A model generated the notes under the pieces. The model did not search any database, was not told where the DNA came from, and saw only the letters and a program-made list of their open reading frames with translations. A DNA stretch of 64,000 nucleotides, taken from the NCBI RefSeq assembly GCF_036503815.1, contig NZ_AP027764.1, forward strand, positions 2,418,001 to 2,482,000, written 5' to 3'. Shown piece after piece: positions 9,794 through 25,025 of the stretch (the stretch's first letter is position 1; the number at the start of each line of letters is the position of its first letter). The position numbers were made by a program, and so were the translations under genes. The DNA is from Escherichia coli (GTDB lineage Bacteria > Pseudomonadota > Gammaproteobacteria > Enterobacterales > Enterobacteriaceae).

Positions 9794-10009
9794 TTATTGG
9801 ACATAGTGCCAGACGGACTTCGGTACCTGGCCGAGGTCAAACAAACGCCCGCCAGAAACCAGCTCTGCGCGACGGTGATCGGCAGCACGATACATATTGA
9901 TCAGTTCCTGATCGTCCGTCAGGGTGTAATTAAGATGGTCGTAGAGTTTTTCCAGACTTTCGAGTGAACTGATTTTGCGAAATTTTAATAAGTAGTCCTG
10001 AACAGTCAT
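9794..10009 (-). CDS. cnu: Cnu (YdgT), Hha-family nucleoid modulator
   Basis: Small (71 residues) helical protein of the Hha/YmoA family, a paralogue of Hha. The known role is to bind the dimerisation domain of H-NS or StpA and strengthen silencing of AT-rich genes; it was also reported to bind near oriC. The signature [20 protein letters not shown] and the ending [10 protein letters not shown] are those of the family. It has no own DNA-binding domain. It is flanked by ydgK and blr, all leftward, with sizeable gaps that suggest separate promoters. Confidence 0.97.
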
Positions 10010-10263
10010 AAAAGGTCCATAAAATAATTAATACCAAAGGGGTAGGTATTATTAGTGATGATAAAATTTCACCAAAAGTGAACGTTTGTATTATTACAAT
10101 AATAAGAATGCGCTGATGGCAAATATTCAGGGATGAAAAACTGCTCTGGAAAGAGTAACGCGCTTTACTATCCCTGACAATCATCAACAACATCGAACAA
10201 GATAATAAATTCCTGGTTTAATATCCGACAAGTTAAAACATGCACCCGGTCGGGCAGCATGTC

Positions 10264-10281
10264 GCTCTACAAGAGTAGAGC
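10264..10281 (-). terminator. Hairpin abutting the blr stop codon
   Basis: A perfect seven-base stem GCTCTAC/GTAGAGC with a four-base loop (AAGA) directly follows the blr stop on the minus strand. No clear T-run follows, so it may act as a 3' stabiliser or weak terminator. The rest of the 272-bp gap up to cnu shows nothing else I can name. Confidence 0.5.
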
Positions 10282-10407
10282 TTACTTGTGTTGTACCGTA
10301 GCACTCTGTTCAGGTGGCTGATAGTTGTCAATGTGACTCGCCACGCCAAGAAGAATGACTGAAACGACAAGAACGATCCAACCTGTTAATTCAATAAGAC
10401 GATTCAT
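10282..10407 (-). CDS. blr: Blr, small divisome-associated membrane protein
   Basis: A 41-residue single-pass inner-membrane protein. A helix around ELTGWIVLVVSVILLGVAS is followed by a short polar tail ending QHK. In K-12 Blr is known to associate with the divisome, and its loss raises susceptibility to beta-lactams. I choose the ATG at 10407, which gives the known 41-residue product; the frame stays open 25 codons further upstream but without family support. It is divergent from ydgJ across about 240 bp. Confidence 0.93.
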   Translation of the reverse strand: MNRLIELTGWIVLVVSVILLGVASHIDNYQPPEQSATVQHK

Positions 10408-10649
10408 TACAGCCCACATCTCTGTTGATTGATCCATTAACTTCAGGGGGTAAATGTTACTTAGCAATAATAGCTCCAGCAAGATTTTTACTGAGGTTTT
10501 TGCGATATTTAGCTTTTGTCGTTGGAAAATTCGCTATTTTTTTGACTTAAGTTAAACAACATCCCTTATTGCTGGCAGGTTATTAAACTGTTGAGCGAGG
10601 GTAAAGGATAGTGTCAAATAGCCATCATACTTCAATGAGAGGCAATGAC

Positions 10650-11690
10650 ATGAGCGACAACATCCGTGTTGGGTTGATTGGGTATGGTTATGCGAGCAAA
10701 ACCTTCCATGCGCCCCTGATTGCGGGCACGCCCGGGCTGGAACTGGCGGTAATCTCCAGCAGCGATGAAACAAAAGTAAAAGCCGACTGGCCAACGGTTA
10801 CGGTTGTCTCTGAGCCGAAGCATCTGTTTAACGATCCCAACATAGACCTGATTGTCATCCCTACACCCAACGATACCCATTTCCCGTTAGCCAAAGCGGC
10901 GCTTGAGGCGGGTAAACATGTGGTCGTTGATAAACCCTTTACCGTGACACTGTCACAAGCGCGAGAGCTGGAAGCGCTGGCAAAAAGCCTGGGGCGTGTG
11001 CTGTCTGTATTCCATAACCGTCGCTGGGATAGCGATTTCTTGACGCTAAAAGGTTTGCTCGCGGAAGGCGTACTGGGTGAAGTTGCTTACTTTGAGTCTC
11101 ATTTTGACCGCTTCCGTCCGCAGGTGCGCGATCGTTGGCGTGAACAGGGCGGCCCTGGCAGCGGTATCTGGTACGATTTAGCACCGCATCTTCTTGATCA
11201 GGCCATTACGCTATTTGGTTTACCGGTTAGCATGACGGTAGATTTGGCACAGTTACGGCCCGGAGCGCAGTCGACTGATTATTTCCACGCCATCTTGTCC
11301 TATCCGCAGCGGCGAGTCATTTTACACGGCACCATGCTGGCAGCCGCTGAGTCAGCACGTTATATCGTGCATGGATCCCGAGGCAGTTATGTGAAATATG
11401 GCCTCGATCCACAGGAAGAACGTCTGAAAAATGGCGAGCGTCTGCCGCAGGAAGACTGGGGCTACGATATGCGTGATGGCGTACTTACCCGCGTGGAAGG
11501 TGAGGAACGTGTCGAAGAAACGCTGTTGACGGTGCCGGGGAATTATCCGGCTTACTATGCGGCTATTCGTGATGCGTTAAATGGCGATGGTGAAAATCCG
11601 GTTCCGTCAAGTCAGGCAATCCAGGTAATGGAGTTGATTGAGCTGGGCATCGAATCCGCCAAACATCGCGCGACGCTGTGTCTGGCGTGA
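10650..11690 (+). CDS. ydgJ: YdgJ, putative NAD(P)-dependent oxidoreductase (Gfo/Idh/MocA family)
   Basis: Cytosolic dehydrogenase-like protein of 346 residues; substrate unknown. The N-terminal Rossmann fold begins VGLIGYGYAS, followed by the family motif GKHVVVDKPF (the catalytic-type Lys of the E/D-K-P motif). The C-terminal Gfo/Idh/MocA domain contains DLAPHLLDQA. The start ATG at 10650 is preceded by GAGAGG; an upstream in-frame GTG at 10611 is less likely. It is transcribed alone and ends at a terminator shared with add. Confidence 0.93.
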   Translation: MSDNIRVGLIGYGYASKTFHAPLIAGTPGLELAVISSSDETKVKADWPTVTVVSEPKHLFNDPNIDLIVIPTPNDTHFPLAKAALEAGKHVVVDKPFTVTLSQARELEALAKSLGRVLSVFHNRRWDSDFLTLKGLLAEGVLGEVAYFESHFDRFRPQVRDRWREQGGPGSGIWYDLAPHLLDQAITLFGLPVSMTVDLAQLRPGAQSTDYFHAILSYPQRRVILHGTMLAAAESARYIVHGSRGSYVKYGLDPQEERLKNGERLPQEDWGYDMRDGVLTRVEGEERVEETLLTVPGNYPAYYAAIRDALNGDGENPVPSSQAIQVMELIELGIESAKHRATLCLA

Positions 11691-11695
11691 AAAGA

Positions 11696-11724
11696 GGATG
11701 GTGCAATTAGCACCATCCATTTTT
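11696..11724. terminator. Bidirectional terminator between ydgJ and add
   Basis: Nine-base arms GGATGGTGC (11696-11704) and GCACCATCC (11710-11718) with a five-base loop are followed by ATTTTTG for ydgJ. An A-rich side (GAAAAGA) precedes them for the opposite direction. It lies between two convergent genes. Confidence 0.9.
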
Positions 11725-11725
11725 G

Positions 11726-12727
11726 TTACTTCGCGGCGACTTTTTCTCGCAGTGCGCGTTTTTCCTCTGCGCTGAGGAAAGCCATTTCCAGACCATTAAT
11801 CTGCGCCTGGCGGATTTGCTCGCGGGATAACCCAGCAGCCGGCGCGGCAACGGTATATTCGTGAATGATATCCACTCCCTGTACGCCGGGATCGTCAGTG
11901 TTAATGCTGGCACGAATGCCATGCTCAAGGAACGTTTTCAGCGGATGTGCCGCCAGCTCTGCCACGGTGCTGGTCTGAATATTGGAGGTCAGACAGGATT
12001 CAATACCAATTTCCTGCTCGGCGAGAAAATCCATCAGCGCCCGATCTTCAATGGCTTTTACGCCATGTCCAATACGCTCCGCCCCCAGTTCACGAATCGC
12101 CTGCCAGATGCTTTCCGGCCCGGCAGCTTCGCCTGCATGGACGGTAATATGCCAGCCCGCATCACGCGCGCGGTTGAAATGAGAAAGGAACAGACTTCCC
12201 GGGAAACCAAGTTCATCACCGGCTAAATCAAGTGCGGTAATCTGGTCACGGTGGGCTAAAAAGGCCTCCAGTTCTTGCTGACAGGCGGCTTCACCGAAGG
12301 TCCGGCTCATAATGCCGATAAGCTTCGCCTGCACACCAAAGGTGCGGCAACCTTCACGTACGCCATCGATCACCGCTTCGACAACACCCGCTACAGGCAG
12401 CTGATGTGCCATTGCCATGTAGCCCGGTGAAAAACGCAGCTCGACATAGTGCAGGCCGTTACGGGCTGCATCTTCAATGTTTTCAAATGCCACGCGGCGG
12501 CAAGCATCAAGAGAGGCGAGAACTTTAACGCCCCAGTCAAGTTTGGTCAGAAAGCTCACCAGATCGGGTTCGTTGGCAATGACCTGAACGTGGGGAATCA
12601 GTGTTTCCAGGGATTGTGCAGGAAGCGAGATATTATACTGGCGGCCAAGTTCAAGAATGGTCTGGGGACGAATGTTGCCATCAAGGTGGCGATGGATATC
12701 AGTTAATGGCAGGGTGGTATCAATCAT
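11726..12727 (-). CDS. add: Adenosine deaminase
   Basis: Cytosolic zinc enzyme that deaminates adenosine and deoxyadenosine to inosine and deoxyinosine in purine salvage. The 333-residue TIM barrel has the metal ligands His12 and His14 in DIHRHLDG, HAGEAAG (His and the catalytic Glu) near residue 197, and the SINTDDPGV segment with its Asp ligand near residue 278. It is monocistronic and convergent with ydgJ; malY lies upstream, also leftward. Confidence 0.98.
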   Translation of the reverse strand: MIDTTLPLTDIHRHLDGNIRPQTILELGRQYNISLPAQSLETLIPHVQVIANEPDLVSFLTKLDWGVKVLASLDACRRVAFENIEDAARNGLHYVELRFSPGYMAMAHQLPVAGVVEAVIDGVREGCRTFGVQAKLIGIMSRTFGEAACQQELEAFLAHRDQITALDLAGDELGFPGSLFLSHFNRARDAGWHITVHAGEAAGPESIWQAIRELGAERIGHGVKAIEDRALMDFLAEQEIGIESCLTSNIQTSTVAELAAHPLKTFLEHGIRASINTDDPGVQGVDIIHEYTVAAPAAGLSREQIRQAQINGLEMAFLSAEEKRALREKVAAK

Positions 12728-12830
12728 GGTCGCACTCTTTTTCTGGATATAAAAGTGCGCACCATTATAAAAACAAAGCAGGGTAAAAATCCACGATTGC
12801 GCAACGATTTTTTACGTTGCGCAATTGGGG

Positions 12831-14003
12831 TTAACGAACAGCGCGGATGGCGTTAATTAATCCAGCAACACCTTTTTCCAGTTTCGAACGTGGGCAGCCG
12901 GCATTGAGACGGACAAAACCACGACCTTCTTCACCGTAGATATACCCCGGCATGATCGCGACCTTCTCATGCTCGATAAGCGCTTTTTGCAACGCGTTGT
13001 CGTCAATATTCAACGGACGTAGATCAAGCCAGGCCAGATAAGTGGATTGCGGGATCTGCCAATTGAGTTCAGGGAATGCGGCGTTCATTTTATCTGCGAT
13101 ATACGTCAGGTTATCTTTCAGATAGACGCGTAAGGCATCCAGCCACGGCGCGCCTTGCTCATAGGCGGCGATATGGGCAGTTAACGCCAGTACTGAAGGG
13201 GAAGAAAGGCCATCACGTCCTTTCAGTGCCGATAAATAGGCTTCACGGCTGCTGCTATTTTCTATTATCCCGTAAGCACCGGTCAGGGCGGGAATATTAA
13301 AGCTTTTCGAGCCCGACGTGAGTAACGCCCAGTCTCCGCGCGCCACATTACTCCAGGGAATATGCGGCTGCTCGCCCCAAACCATATCCATATGGATTTC
13401 ATCGGAGATAACCCGCACACCATGACGCTCACACAGGTCAGCCATGATCTCCAGCTCATCGCACGTCCACACTTTCCCGGTAGGATTCTGTGGGCTACAC
13501 AGGAGCATAATTTTACATTCTGGTTTCGCCAGCACGGCTTCCAGCTTGCCCATATCGCAAAACCAGCCGTCAGGCTGCTTCTCTAAAGCAACGGGCATTA
13601 CTGTGCGCTGGTTACCTTCAATGGCCTTGTAAAATGCGTCATAGGCGGGTGTGTGGATCACCACGCCTTCACCTGTTTCAGACCACTGACGAATCAGTTC
13701 TGAAACCATATAGATAACAGAAGGGCCATACACCACCGACTGAGGATCGATGGCGGTGTAATGCTGGGTGGAAAACCAGTGGGCAATAGCCGCGAGAAAC
13801 TCATCGTTTTTCCAGCGGCTGTAGCCAAACACGCCGTGCATCAGGCGCTGATTTAGCGCCTCGATAATGCAGGGGGCAGTGGCAAAATCCATGTCTGAAA
13901 TCGTGAACGGTAACAGGTCAGCAGTGCCGAAACGGTCAGCGACATAATCCCACTGCGTACACCATGTGCCATGACGATCCACGACCTTTGAAAAATCGAA
14001 CAT
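12831..14003 (-). CDS. malY: MalY, PLP-dependent cystathionine beta-lyase and MalT antagonist
   Basis: Aminotransferase-fold enzyme of 390 residues with C-S lyase activity. Independently of catalysis it is known to bind and inhibit MalT, the activator of the maltose regulon. The PLP lysine lies in SGSKSFNIPAL (about residue 233). NPTGKVW and the active-site segment VISDEIHMDMV are also visible. It follows malX after only nine bases, so malXY is one operon, repressed by the divergently encoded MalI. Confidence 0.97.
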   Translation of the reverse strand: MFDFSKVVDRHGTWCTQWDYVADRFGTADLLPFTISDMDFATAPCIIEALNQRLMHGVFGYSRWKNDEFLAAIAHWFSTQHYTAIDPQSVVYGPSVIYMVSELIRQWSETGEGVVIHTPAYDAFYKAIEGNQRTVMPVALEKQPDGWFCDMGKLEAVLAKPECKIMLLCSPQNPTGKVWTCDELEIMADLCERHGVRVISDEIHMDMVWGEQPHIPWSNVARGDWALLTSGSKSFNIPALTGAYGIIENSSSREAYLSALKGRDGLSSPSVLALTAHIAAYEQGAPWLDALRVYLKDNLTYIADKMNAAFPELNWQIPQSTYLAWLDLRPLNIDDNALQKALIEHEKVAIMPGYIYGEEGRGFVRLNAGCPRSKLEKGVAGLINAIRAVR

Positions 14004-14012
14004 ATCTTATCC

Positions 14013-15687
<1,675 letters not shown>

Positions 15688-15688
15688 C

Positions 15689-16808
<1,120 letters not shown>

Positions 16809-16919
16809 TCCTCTCTTTATCTGCTATACCTGGTAGTGTCCTTTCCTCAAGGTTAATGATAAAAAATGTGGCACACAGGCGGTGCCTTTTATTTTTACTG
16901 AAGTTCACAGGAGGTTTAT

Positions 16920-17687
16920 GTGTTTAATTCTGACAACCTAAGACTCGACGGAAAATGCGCCATCATCACAGGTGCGGGTGCAGGTATTGGTAAAGAAATC
17001 GCCATTACATTCGCGACAGCTGGCGCATCTGTGGTGGTCAGTGATATTAACGCCGATGCAGCTAATCATGTTGTAGATGAAATTCAACAACTGGGTGGTC
17101 AGGCATTTGCCTGGCGTTGTGATATTACTTCCGAACAGGAACTCTCTGCACTGGCAGACTTTGCCGTCAGTAAGCTGGGTAAAGTTGATATTCTGGTTAA
17201 CAACGCCGGTGGCGGTGGTCCTAAACCGTTTGATATGCCAATGGCGGATTTTCGCCGTGCTTATGAACTGAATGTGTTTTCTTTTTTCCATCTGTCACAA
17301 CTTGTTGCGCCAGAAATGGAAAAAAATGGCGGTGGCGTTATTCTGACCATCACTTCTATGGCGGCAGAAAATAAAAATATAAACATGACTTCCTATGCTT
17401 CATCTAAAGCTGCGGCCAGTCATCTGGTCAGAAATATGGCATTTGACCTGGGTGAAAAAAATATTCGGGTAAATGGCATTGCGCCGGGGGCAATATTAAC
17501 CGATGCCCTGAAATCCGTTATTACACCAGAAATTGAACAAAAAATGTTACAGCACACGCCGATCAGACGTCTGGGCCAACCGCAAGATATTGCTAACGCG
17601 GCGCTATTCCTTTGCTCGCCTGCAGCCAGCTGGGTAAGCGGACAAATCCTCACGGTCTCCGGTGGGGGGGTACAGGAGCTCAATTAA
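16920..17687 (+). CDS. hdhA: 7-alpha-hydroxysteroid dehydrogenase HdhA
   Basis: NAD-dependent short-chain dehydrogenase of 255 residues that oxidises the 7-alpha hydroxyl of bile acids; in gut bacteria it acts on host cholate derivatives. The TGAGAGIG cofactor motif (about residues 17-24), NNAGGGG, and the catalytic YASSK (about residues 159-163) are present. The start is GTG at 16920 with CAGGAGG six bases upstream. The ATG overlapping one base before is in another frame. It lies between malI and uidR and is followed by a strong hairpin. Confidence 0.95.
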   Translation: MFNSDNLRLDGKCAIITGAGAGIGKEIAITFATAGASVVVSDINADAANHVVDEIQQLGGQAFAWRCDITSEQELSALADFAVSKLGKVDILVNNAGGGGPKPFDMPMADFRRAYELNVFSFFHLSQLVAPEMEKNGGGVILTITSMAAENKNINMTSYASSKAAASHLVRNMAFDLGEKNIRVNGIAPGAILTDALKSVITPEIEQKMLQHTPIRRLGQPQDIANAALFLCSPAASWVSGQILTVSGGGVQELN

Positions 17688-17699
17688 TACACTAACGGA

Positions 17700-17730
17700 C
17701 CGGTAAACAACCGTCCGTGTTGTTTACCGG
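17700..17730 (+). terminator. Strong hairpin downstream of hdhA
   Basis: Eleven-base arms CCGGTAAACAA and TTGTTTACCGG enclose a nine-base loop, 13 bases after the hdhA stop. A shorter alternative pairing ACGGAC/GTCCGT (17695-17700 with 17713-17718) is also possible. No T-run follows, so it may be a weak terminator or an mRNA 3'-end stabiliser. Confidence 0.55.
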
Positions 17731-17780
17731 GATAAACTCATCAACGTCTCTGCTAAACAACTGGCAACCAAATCACGGAT

Positions 17781-17794
17781 ATTGGTTAACCAAT
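17781..17794. promoter_or_regulatory. UxuR/ExuR-type operator upstream of uidR
   Basis: The perfect 14-bp palindrome ATTGGTTAACCAAT matches the operator type of the hexuronate repressors UxuR and ExuR. It lies 127 bp before the uidR start. A near copy (one mismatch) lies before uidA. UxuR is known to co-repress uidA in E. coli; control of uidR by this site is inference. Confidence 0.6.
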
Positions 17795-17907
17795 TTACGA
17801 GTGAAAAGTATACGAATAGAGTGTGCCTTCGCACTATTCAACAGCAATGATAGGCGCTCACCTGACAACGCGGTAAACTAGTTATTCACGCTAACTATAA
17901 TGGTTTA

Positions 17908-18498
17908 ATGATGGATAACATGCAGACTGAAGCACAACCGACACGGACCCGGATCCTCAATGCTGCCAGAGAGATTTTTTCAGAAAATGGATTTCACAGT
18001 GCCTCGATGAAAGCCATCTGTAAATCTTGCGCCATTAGTCCCGGGACGCTCTATCACCATTTCATCTCCAAAGAAGCCTTGATTCAGGCGATTATCTTAC
18101 AGGACCAGGAGAGGGCGCTGGCCCGTTTCCGGGAACCGATTGAAGGGATTCATTTCGTTGACTACATGGTCGAGTCTATTGTCTCTCTCACCCATGAGGC
18201 CTTTGGGCAACGGGCGCTGGTGGTCGAAATTATGGCGGAAGGGATGCGTAACCCACAGGTCGCCGCCATGCTTAAAAATAAGCATATGACGATCACGGAA
18301 TTTGTTGCCCAGCGGATGCGTGATGCCCAGCAAAAAGGCGAGATAAGCCCAGACATCAACACGGCAATGACTTCACGTTTACTGCTGGATCTGACCTACG
18401 GTGTACTGGCCGATATCGAAGCGGAAGATCTGGCGCGTGAAGCGTCGTTTGCTCAGGGATTACGCGCGATGATTGGCGGTATATTAACCGCATCCTGA
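17908..18498 (+). CDS. uidR: UidR, TetR-family repressor of the glucuronidase operon
   Basis: Repressor of 196 residues. The N-terminal TetR helix-turn-helix (about residues 9-55) includes AREIFSENGFHSASMKAICK and SPGTLYHHF, typical of the family; the C-terminal ligand domain is less conserved. Glucuronides relieve repression of uidABC. The gene reads in the same direction as uidABC and ends 388 bp before uidA, with a terminator between them. The tandem start MMDNM leaves two other ATG options. Confidence 0.96.
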   Translation: MMDNMQTEAQPTRTRILNAAREIFSENGFHSASMKAICKSCAISPGTLYHHFISKEALIQAIILQDQERALARFREPIEGIHFVDYMVESIVSLTHEAFGQRALVVEIMAEGMRNPQVAAMLKNKHMTITEFVAQRMRDAQQKGEISPDINTAMTSRLLLDLTYGVLADIEAEDLAREASFAQGLRAMIGGILTAS

Positions 18499-18511
18499 TC
18501 CTCTCTCTTTC

Positions 18512-18541
18512 CGCGGGCTGGTGACAACTGAGCCCGCGTTT
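18512..18541 (+). terminator. Terminator of uidR
   Basis: Eight-base arms CGCGGGCT and AGCCCGCG separated by eleven bases (18512-18538) are followed by a short TTT, 14 bases after the uidR stop. Confidence 0.75.
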
Positions 18542-18654
18542 CATATCGTAATTTCTCTGTGCAAAAATTATCCTTCCCGGGTTCGGAGAATTCCCCCCAA
18601 AATATTCGTCGTAGCAATATATCATGAGAGTTTATCGTTTTTAAGATACTCGAA

Positions 18655-18664
18655 CGAACGTTCG
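18655..18664. promoter_or_regulatory. Palindrome, candidate UidR operator
   Basis: The perfect 10-bp palindrome CGAACGTTCG, with an extra direct CGAA copy just upstream (18651-18654), lies about 220 bp before uidA. A TetR-type dimer could use it. Assignment to UidR is inference from location and symmetry. Confidence 0.5.
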
Positions 18665-18705
18665 ATTGCTTATTTTATGGCTTCTGTCAACGCTGTTTTA
18701 AAGAT

Positions 18706-18727
18706 TAATGCGATCTATATCACGCTG
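18706..18727. promoter_or_regulatory. CRP binding site upstream of uidA
   Basis: GCGATCTATATCAC (18710-18723) matches the CRP half-sites GTGA/TCAC with one mismatch and the standard six-base spacer. Catabolite control of uidA is established. Confidence 0.7.
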
Positions 18728-18826
18728 TGGGTATTGCAGTTTTTGGTTTTTTGATCCCGGTGTCAGTTCTTTTTATTTCCATTTCTCTTCCATGGGTTTC
18801 TCACAGATAACTGTGTGCAACACATA

Positions 18827-22068
<3,242 letters not shown>

Positions 22069-22106
22069 TATTCAATAAAAATAATCAGAACATCAAAGGT
22101 GCAACT

Positions 22107-23372
22107 ATGAGAAAAATAGTGGCCATGGCCGTTATTTGCCTGACGGCTGCCTCTGGCCTTACCTCTGCTTACGCGGCGCAACTGGCTGACGATGAAGCGG
22201 GACTACGCATCAGACTGAAAAACGAATTGCGCAGGGCGGATAAGCCCAGTGCTGGCGCGGGAAGAGATATTTACGCATGGGTACAGGGAGGATTGCTCGA
22301 TTTCAATAGTGGTTATTATTCCAATATTATTGGCGTTGAAGGCGGGGCGTATTATGTTTATAAATTAGGTGCTCGTGCTGATATGAGTACCCGGTGGTAT
22401 CTTGATGGTGATAAAAGTTTTGGCTTTGCCCTGGGTGCAGTAAAAATAAAACCCAGTGAAAATAGCCTGCTTAAATTAGGTCGCTTCGGGACGGATTATA
22501 GTTATGGTAGCTTACCTTATCGTATTCCGTTAATGGCTGGCAGTTCGCAACGTACATTACCGACAGTTTCTGAAGGAGCATTAGGTTACTGGGCTTTAAC
22601 GCCAAATATTGATCTGTGGGGAATGTGGCGGTCACGAGTATTTTTATGGACCGATTCAACAACCGGTATTCGTGATGAAGGGGTTTATAACAGCCAGACG
22701 GGAAAATACGATAAACATCGCGCACGTTCTTTTTTAGCCGCCAGTTGGCATGATGATACCAGTCGCTATTCTCTGGGGGCATCGGTACAGAAAGATGTTT
22801 CCAATCAGATACAAAGTATTCTCGAGAAAAGCATACCGCTCGACCCGAATTATACGTTGAAAGGGGAGTTGCTCGGCTTTTACGCGCAACTCGAAGGTTT
22901 AAGTCGTAATACCAGCCAGCCCAATGAAACGGCGTTGGTTAGTGGACAATTGACCTGGAATGCGCCGTGGGGAAGCGTATTTGGCAGTGGTGGTTATTTG
23001 CGCCATGCAATGAATGGTGCCGTGGTGGACACCGACATTGGCTATCCCTTTTCATTAAGTCTTGATCGTAACCGTGAAGGAATGCAGTCCTGGCAATTGG
23101 GCGTCAATTATCGTTTAACTCCGCAATTTACGCTGACATTTGCACCGATTGTGACTCGCGGCTATGAATCCAGTAAACGAGATGTGCGGATTGAAGGCGC
23201 GGGTATCTTAGGTGGTATGAACTATCGGGTCAGCGAAGGGCCGTTACAAGGGATGAATTTCTTTCTTGCTGCCGATAAAGGGCGGGAAAAGCGCGATGGC
23301 AGTGCGCTGGGCGATCACCTGAATTACTGGGATGTGAAAATGAGTATTCAGTATGACTTTATGCTGAAGTAA
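22107..23372 (+). CDS. uidC: UidC (GusC), outer-membrane glucuronide porin-like protein
   Basis: Outer-membrane-associated protein of 421 residues that assists UidB in glucuronide uptake. A signal peptide (MRKIVAMAVICLTAASG, cleavage near AYAA-Q at residue 24) precedes a beta-rich sequence with alternating aromatic residues and a terminal strand ending YDFMLK. It resembles the OprD-like/OprB-type porin families at low level. It is the last gene of the uidABC operon, 38 bp after uidB, and ends at a hairpin terminator. Confidence 0.94.
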   Translation: MRKIVAMAVICLTAASGLTSAYAAQLADDEAGLRIRLKNELRRADKPSAGAGRDIYAWVQGGLLDFNSGYYSNIIGVEGGAYYVYKLGARADMSTRWYLDGDKSFGFALGAVKIKPSENSLLKLGRFGTDYSYGSLPYRIPLMAGSSQRTLPTVSEGALGYWALTPNIDLWGMWRSRVFLWTDSTTGIRDEGVYNSQTGKYDKHRARSFLAASWHDDTSRYSLGASVQKDVSNQIQSILEKSIPLDPNYTLKGELLGFYAQLEGLSRNTSQPNETALVSGQLTWNAPWGSVFGSGGYLRHAMNGAVVDTDIGYPFSLSLDRNREGMQSWQLGVNYRLTPQFTLTFAPIVTRGYESSKRDVRIEGAGILGGMNYRVSEGPLQGMNFFLAADKGREKRDGSALGDHLNYWDVKMSIQYDFMLK

Positions 23373-23380
23373 GAAAAAAC

Positions 23381-23406
23381 GCCGGAGAGAAAAATCTCCG
23401 GCATTT
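23381..23406. terminator. Bidirectional terminator between uidC and ydgA
   Basis: GCCGGAGA (23381-23388) pairs with TCTCCGGC (23395-23402). TTTT follows for uidC, and the complement of AAAAAA (23374-23379) supplies a T-run for ydgA. Confidence 0.9.
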
Positions 23407-23416
23407 TGGCTGTGAA

Positions 23417-24925
23417 TTACTGCTGCGGAATAGCGGGTACAGCCGGAACGTTTAATGCCGGCATCGCAAACATGCCAACAAAATCTTCCAGTGGCATTTT
23501 CTGCCCGTTTAACGTGATCTGACCGTTAGCATATTGCAGGCTGGTGGTGATGGTATTGTCCTGCAAGGTGGTCAGACGGAACATCTGCCCCATTGCTGAT
23601 GCACCTTCAACTTGCTGTTTCGCCAGTTTTTTCGCTTGATCTTCCTGATAACCTTCCAGCTTCGCTACCTGAGTCATCAACTCAGTTGCCATATCCACCG
23701 GAATGGTCAGTTTCGCATCCAGAGATTTAACCGAGCGGTCTACTTCCTGTGCCAGCGTTTGCGGCGCTTCTTTTGTCGTTGCCGGATCTTTCAGGAACAG
23801 CGACAGATTCAACGCACTTTCACCCTGACTATTTTTCCAGCTTAACGGCGCGATAGTAATCACCGGATCGCCTTTCAACATCAGCGGCAGGGCGCTAAAG
23901 AAGGCTTCCGTCACTTTCTCCTGATAAAGTTCGGGATTGTTGGCAATCTCTGGCTGTGCCAGAAGCGCCTGAGTTTGCGCGTTATATTGTTGACTAAACT
24001 GATGCCAGGCTTCGCCATCAATCTGGCCGACTTTTAAAGTCAGCTTGCCGCTGCCCAGATCCTGATTCTGTACCTTCAGGCTGTTTAGCGAGTAATCCAG
24101 TTGGCTATTGATCGTTTTACCGTCATTGACCAGATCCGATTTACCGCTGATCTCCATGCCTTCCAGCAGTGCCAGTTCTTTGCCTTCCACTGAAATGGTC
24201 ATTTTCTCCAGCGACAGTTTTTGGTTTCCTACGCGCTCACCAAAACTTGCCAGCGTGCTGGAACCGTCGGTTTTCAGATTATTAAAGGTTAACTGCACTT
24301 TCTGGTTGTATTCGTTAACCGCGTCTACCCGACCACTTTGCGCCTCTCCGGAAAGGGAGATAGCTTTGCCGTCTTTGTCAGCATTTAACTGGAACTCGCC
24401 GCCGCTAAAGGCGACTTTTTCATCCTTTTGTTCGTAATTCAGTGGCTTGAGCGAAATATCGGAACTGGAATCTCCGCTGTAACCAATGCGGGAGTTAATC
24501 TCAAAAGGCGTTTCACCCTTTGCCATATCAAACAGTGGCTTGCTTACTTCGTTATTGACCAGCGTAGTTTGAATTGATGCCATAGACGGGATCAGGTTCA
24601 GTTTTTTAAGCTGGGCAAAGGGGAAGGGACCATGATCAACTGATTCGTTGAAGATGACGCTCTGACCACTTTTAATCCACGGATTTTCTTTTCCGGCAAC
24701 GGGTTTCACCAACAGCTGCAACTGGCTGCTGAATACGCCGCGATGATAGTTTTGATAACTTACTTCCAGATTGGATTCAGGAGCTGTCAGTTTGAGTTGC
24801 GCGTTCGCCTGCGCGACCATGTCTTCGAGATGGGTTTCTATCTTCTTGCCTGTATACCATGCGCCGCCTGTCCAGACTACGCCTAGCGCAACAATGACGC
24901 CTACCGCTACCAGCGATTTATTCAT
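23417..24925 (-). CDS. ydgA: YdgA, DUF945 inner-membrane protein
   Basis: Protein of 502 residues belonging to the DUF945 (YdgA) family; precise role unknown. An N-terminal hydrophobic segment (about residues 5-21, VAVGVIVALGVVWTGGAW) acts as a signal anchor. The rest is a long hydrophilic beta-rich domain, presumably periplasmic, ending in the proline-rich NVPAVPAIPQQ. It has paralogues in E. coli (YihF). It is separated from manA by a terminator, so it is likely its own unit. Confidence 0.94.
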   Translation of the reverse strand: MNKSLVAVGVIVALGVVWTGGAWYTGKKIETHLEDMVAQANAQLKLTAPESNLEVSYQNYHRGVFSSQLQLLVKPVAGKENPWIKSGQSVIFNESVDHGPFPFAQLKKLNLIPSMASIQTTLVNNEVSKPLFDMAKGETPFEINSRIGYSGDSSSDISLKPLNYEQKDEKVAFSGGEFQLNADKDGKAISLSGEAQSGRVDAVNEYNQKVQLTFNNLKTDGSSTLASFGERVGNQKLSLEKMTISVEGKELALLEGMEISGKSDLVNDGKTINSQLDYSLNSLKVQNQDLGSGKLTLKVGQIDGEAWHQFSQQYNAQTQALLAQPEIANNPELYQEKVTEAFFSALPLMLKGDPVITIAPLSWKNSQGESALNLSLFLKDPATTKEAPQTLAQEVDRSVKSLDAKLTIPVDMATELMTQVAKLEGYQEDQAKKLAKQQVEGASAMGQMFRLTTLQDNTITTSLQYANGQITLNGQKMPLEDFVGMFAMPALNVPAVPAIPQQ

Positions 24926-24947
24926 AATGATTATCCATAAAATGAAA

Positions 24948-24968
24948 TCAGGCGGACTGGCCGCCTGA
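24948..24968 (-). terminator. Terminator of manA
   Basis: TCAGGCGG and CCGCCTGA arms around a five-base loop are followed on the minus strand by TTTCATTTTATGG. The hairpin lies about 58 bases past the manA stop. Confidence 0.75.
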
Positions 24969-25025
24969 AGGTGTTATAAGCCTTTAATAAGCTTAGCAAG
25001 AGATGTTAATTTTTTCAGTAAGCTC

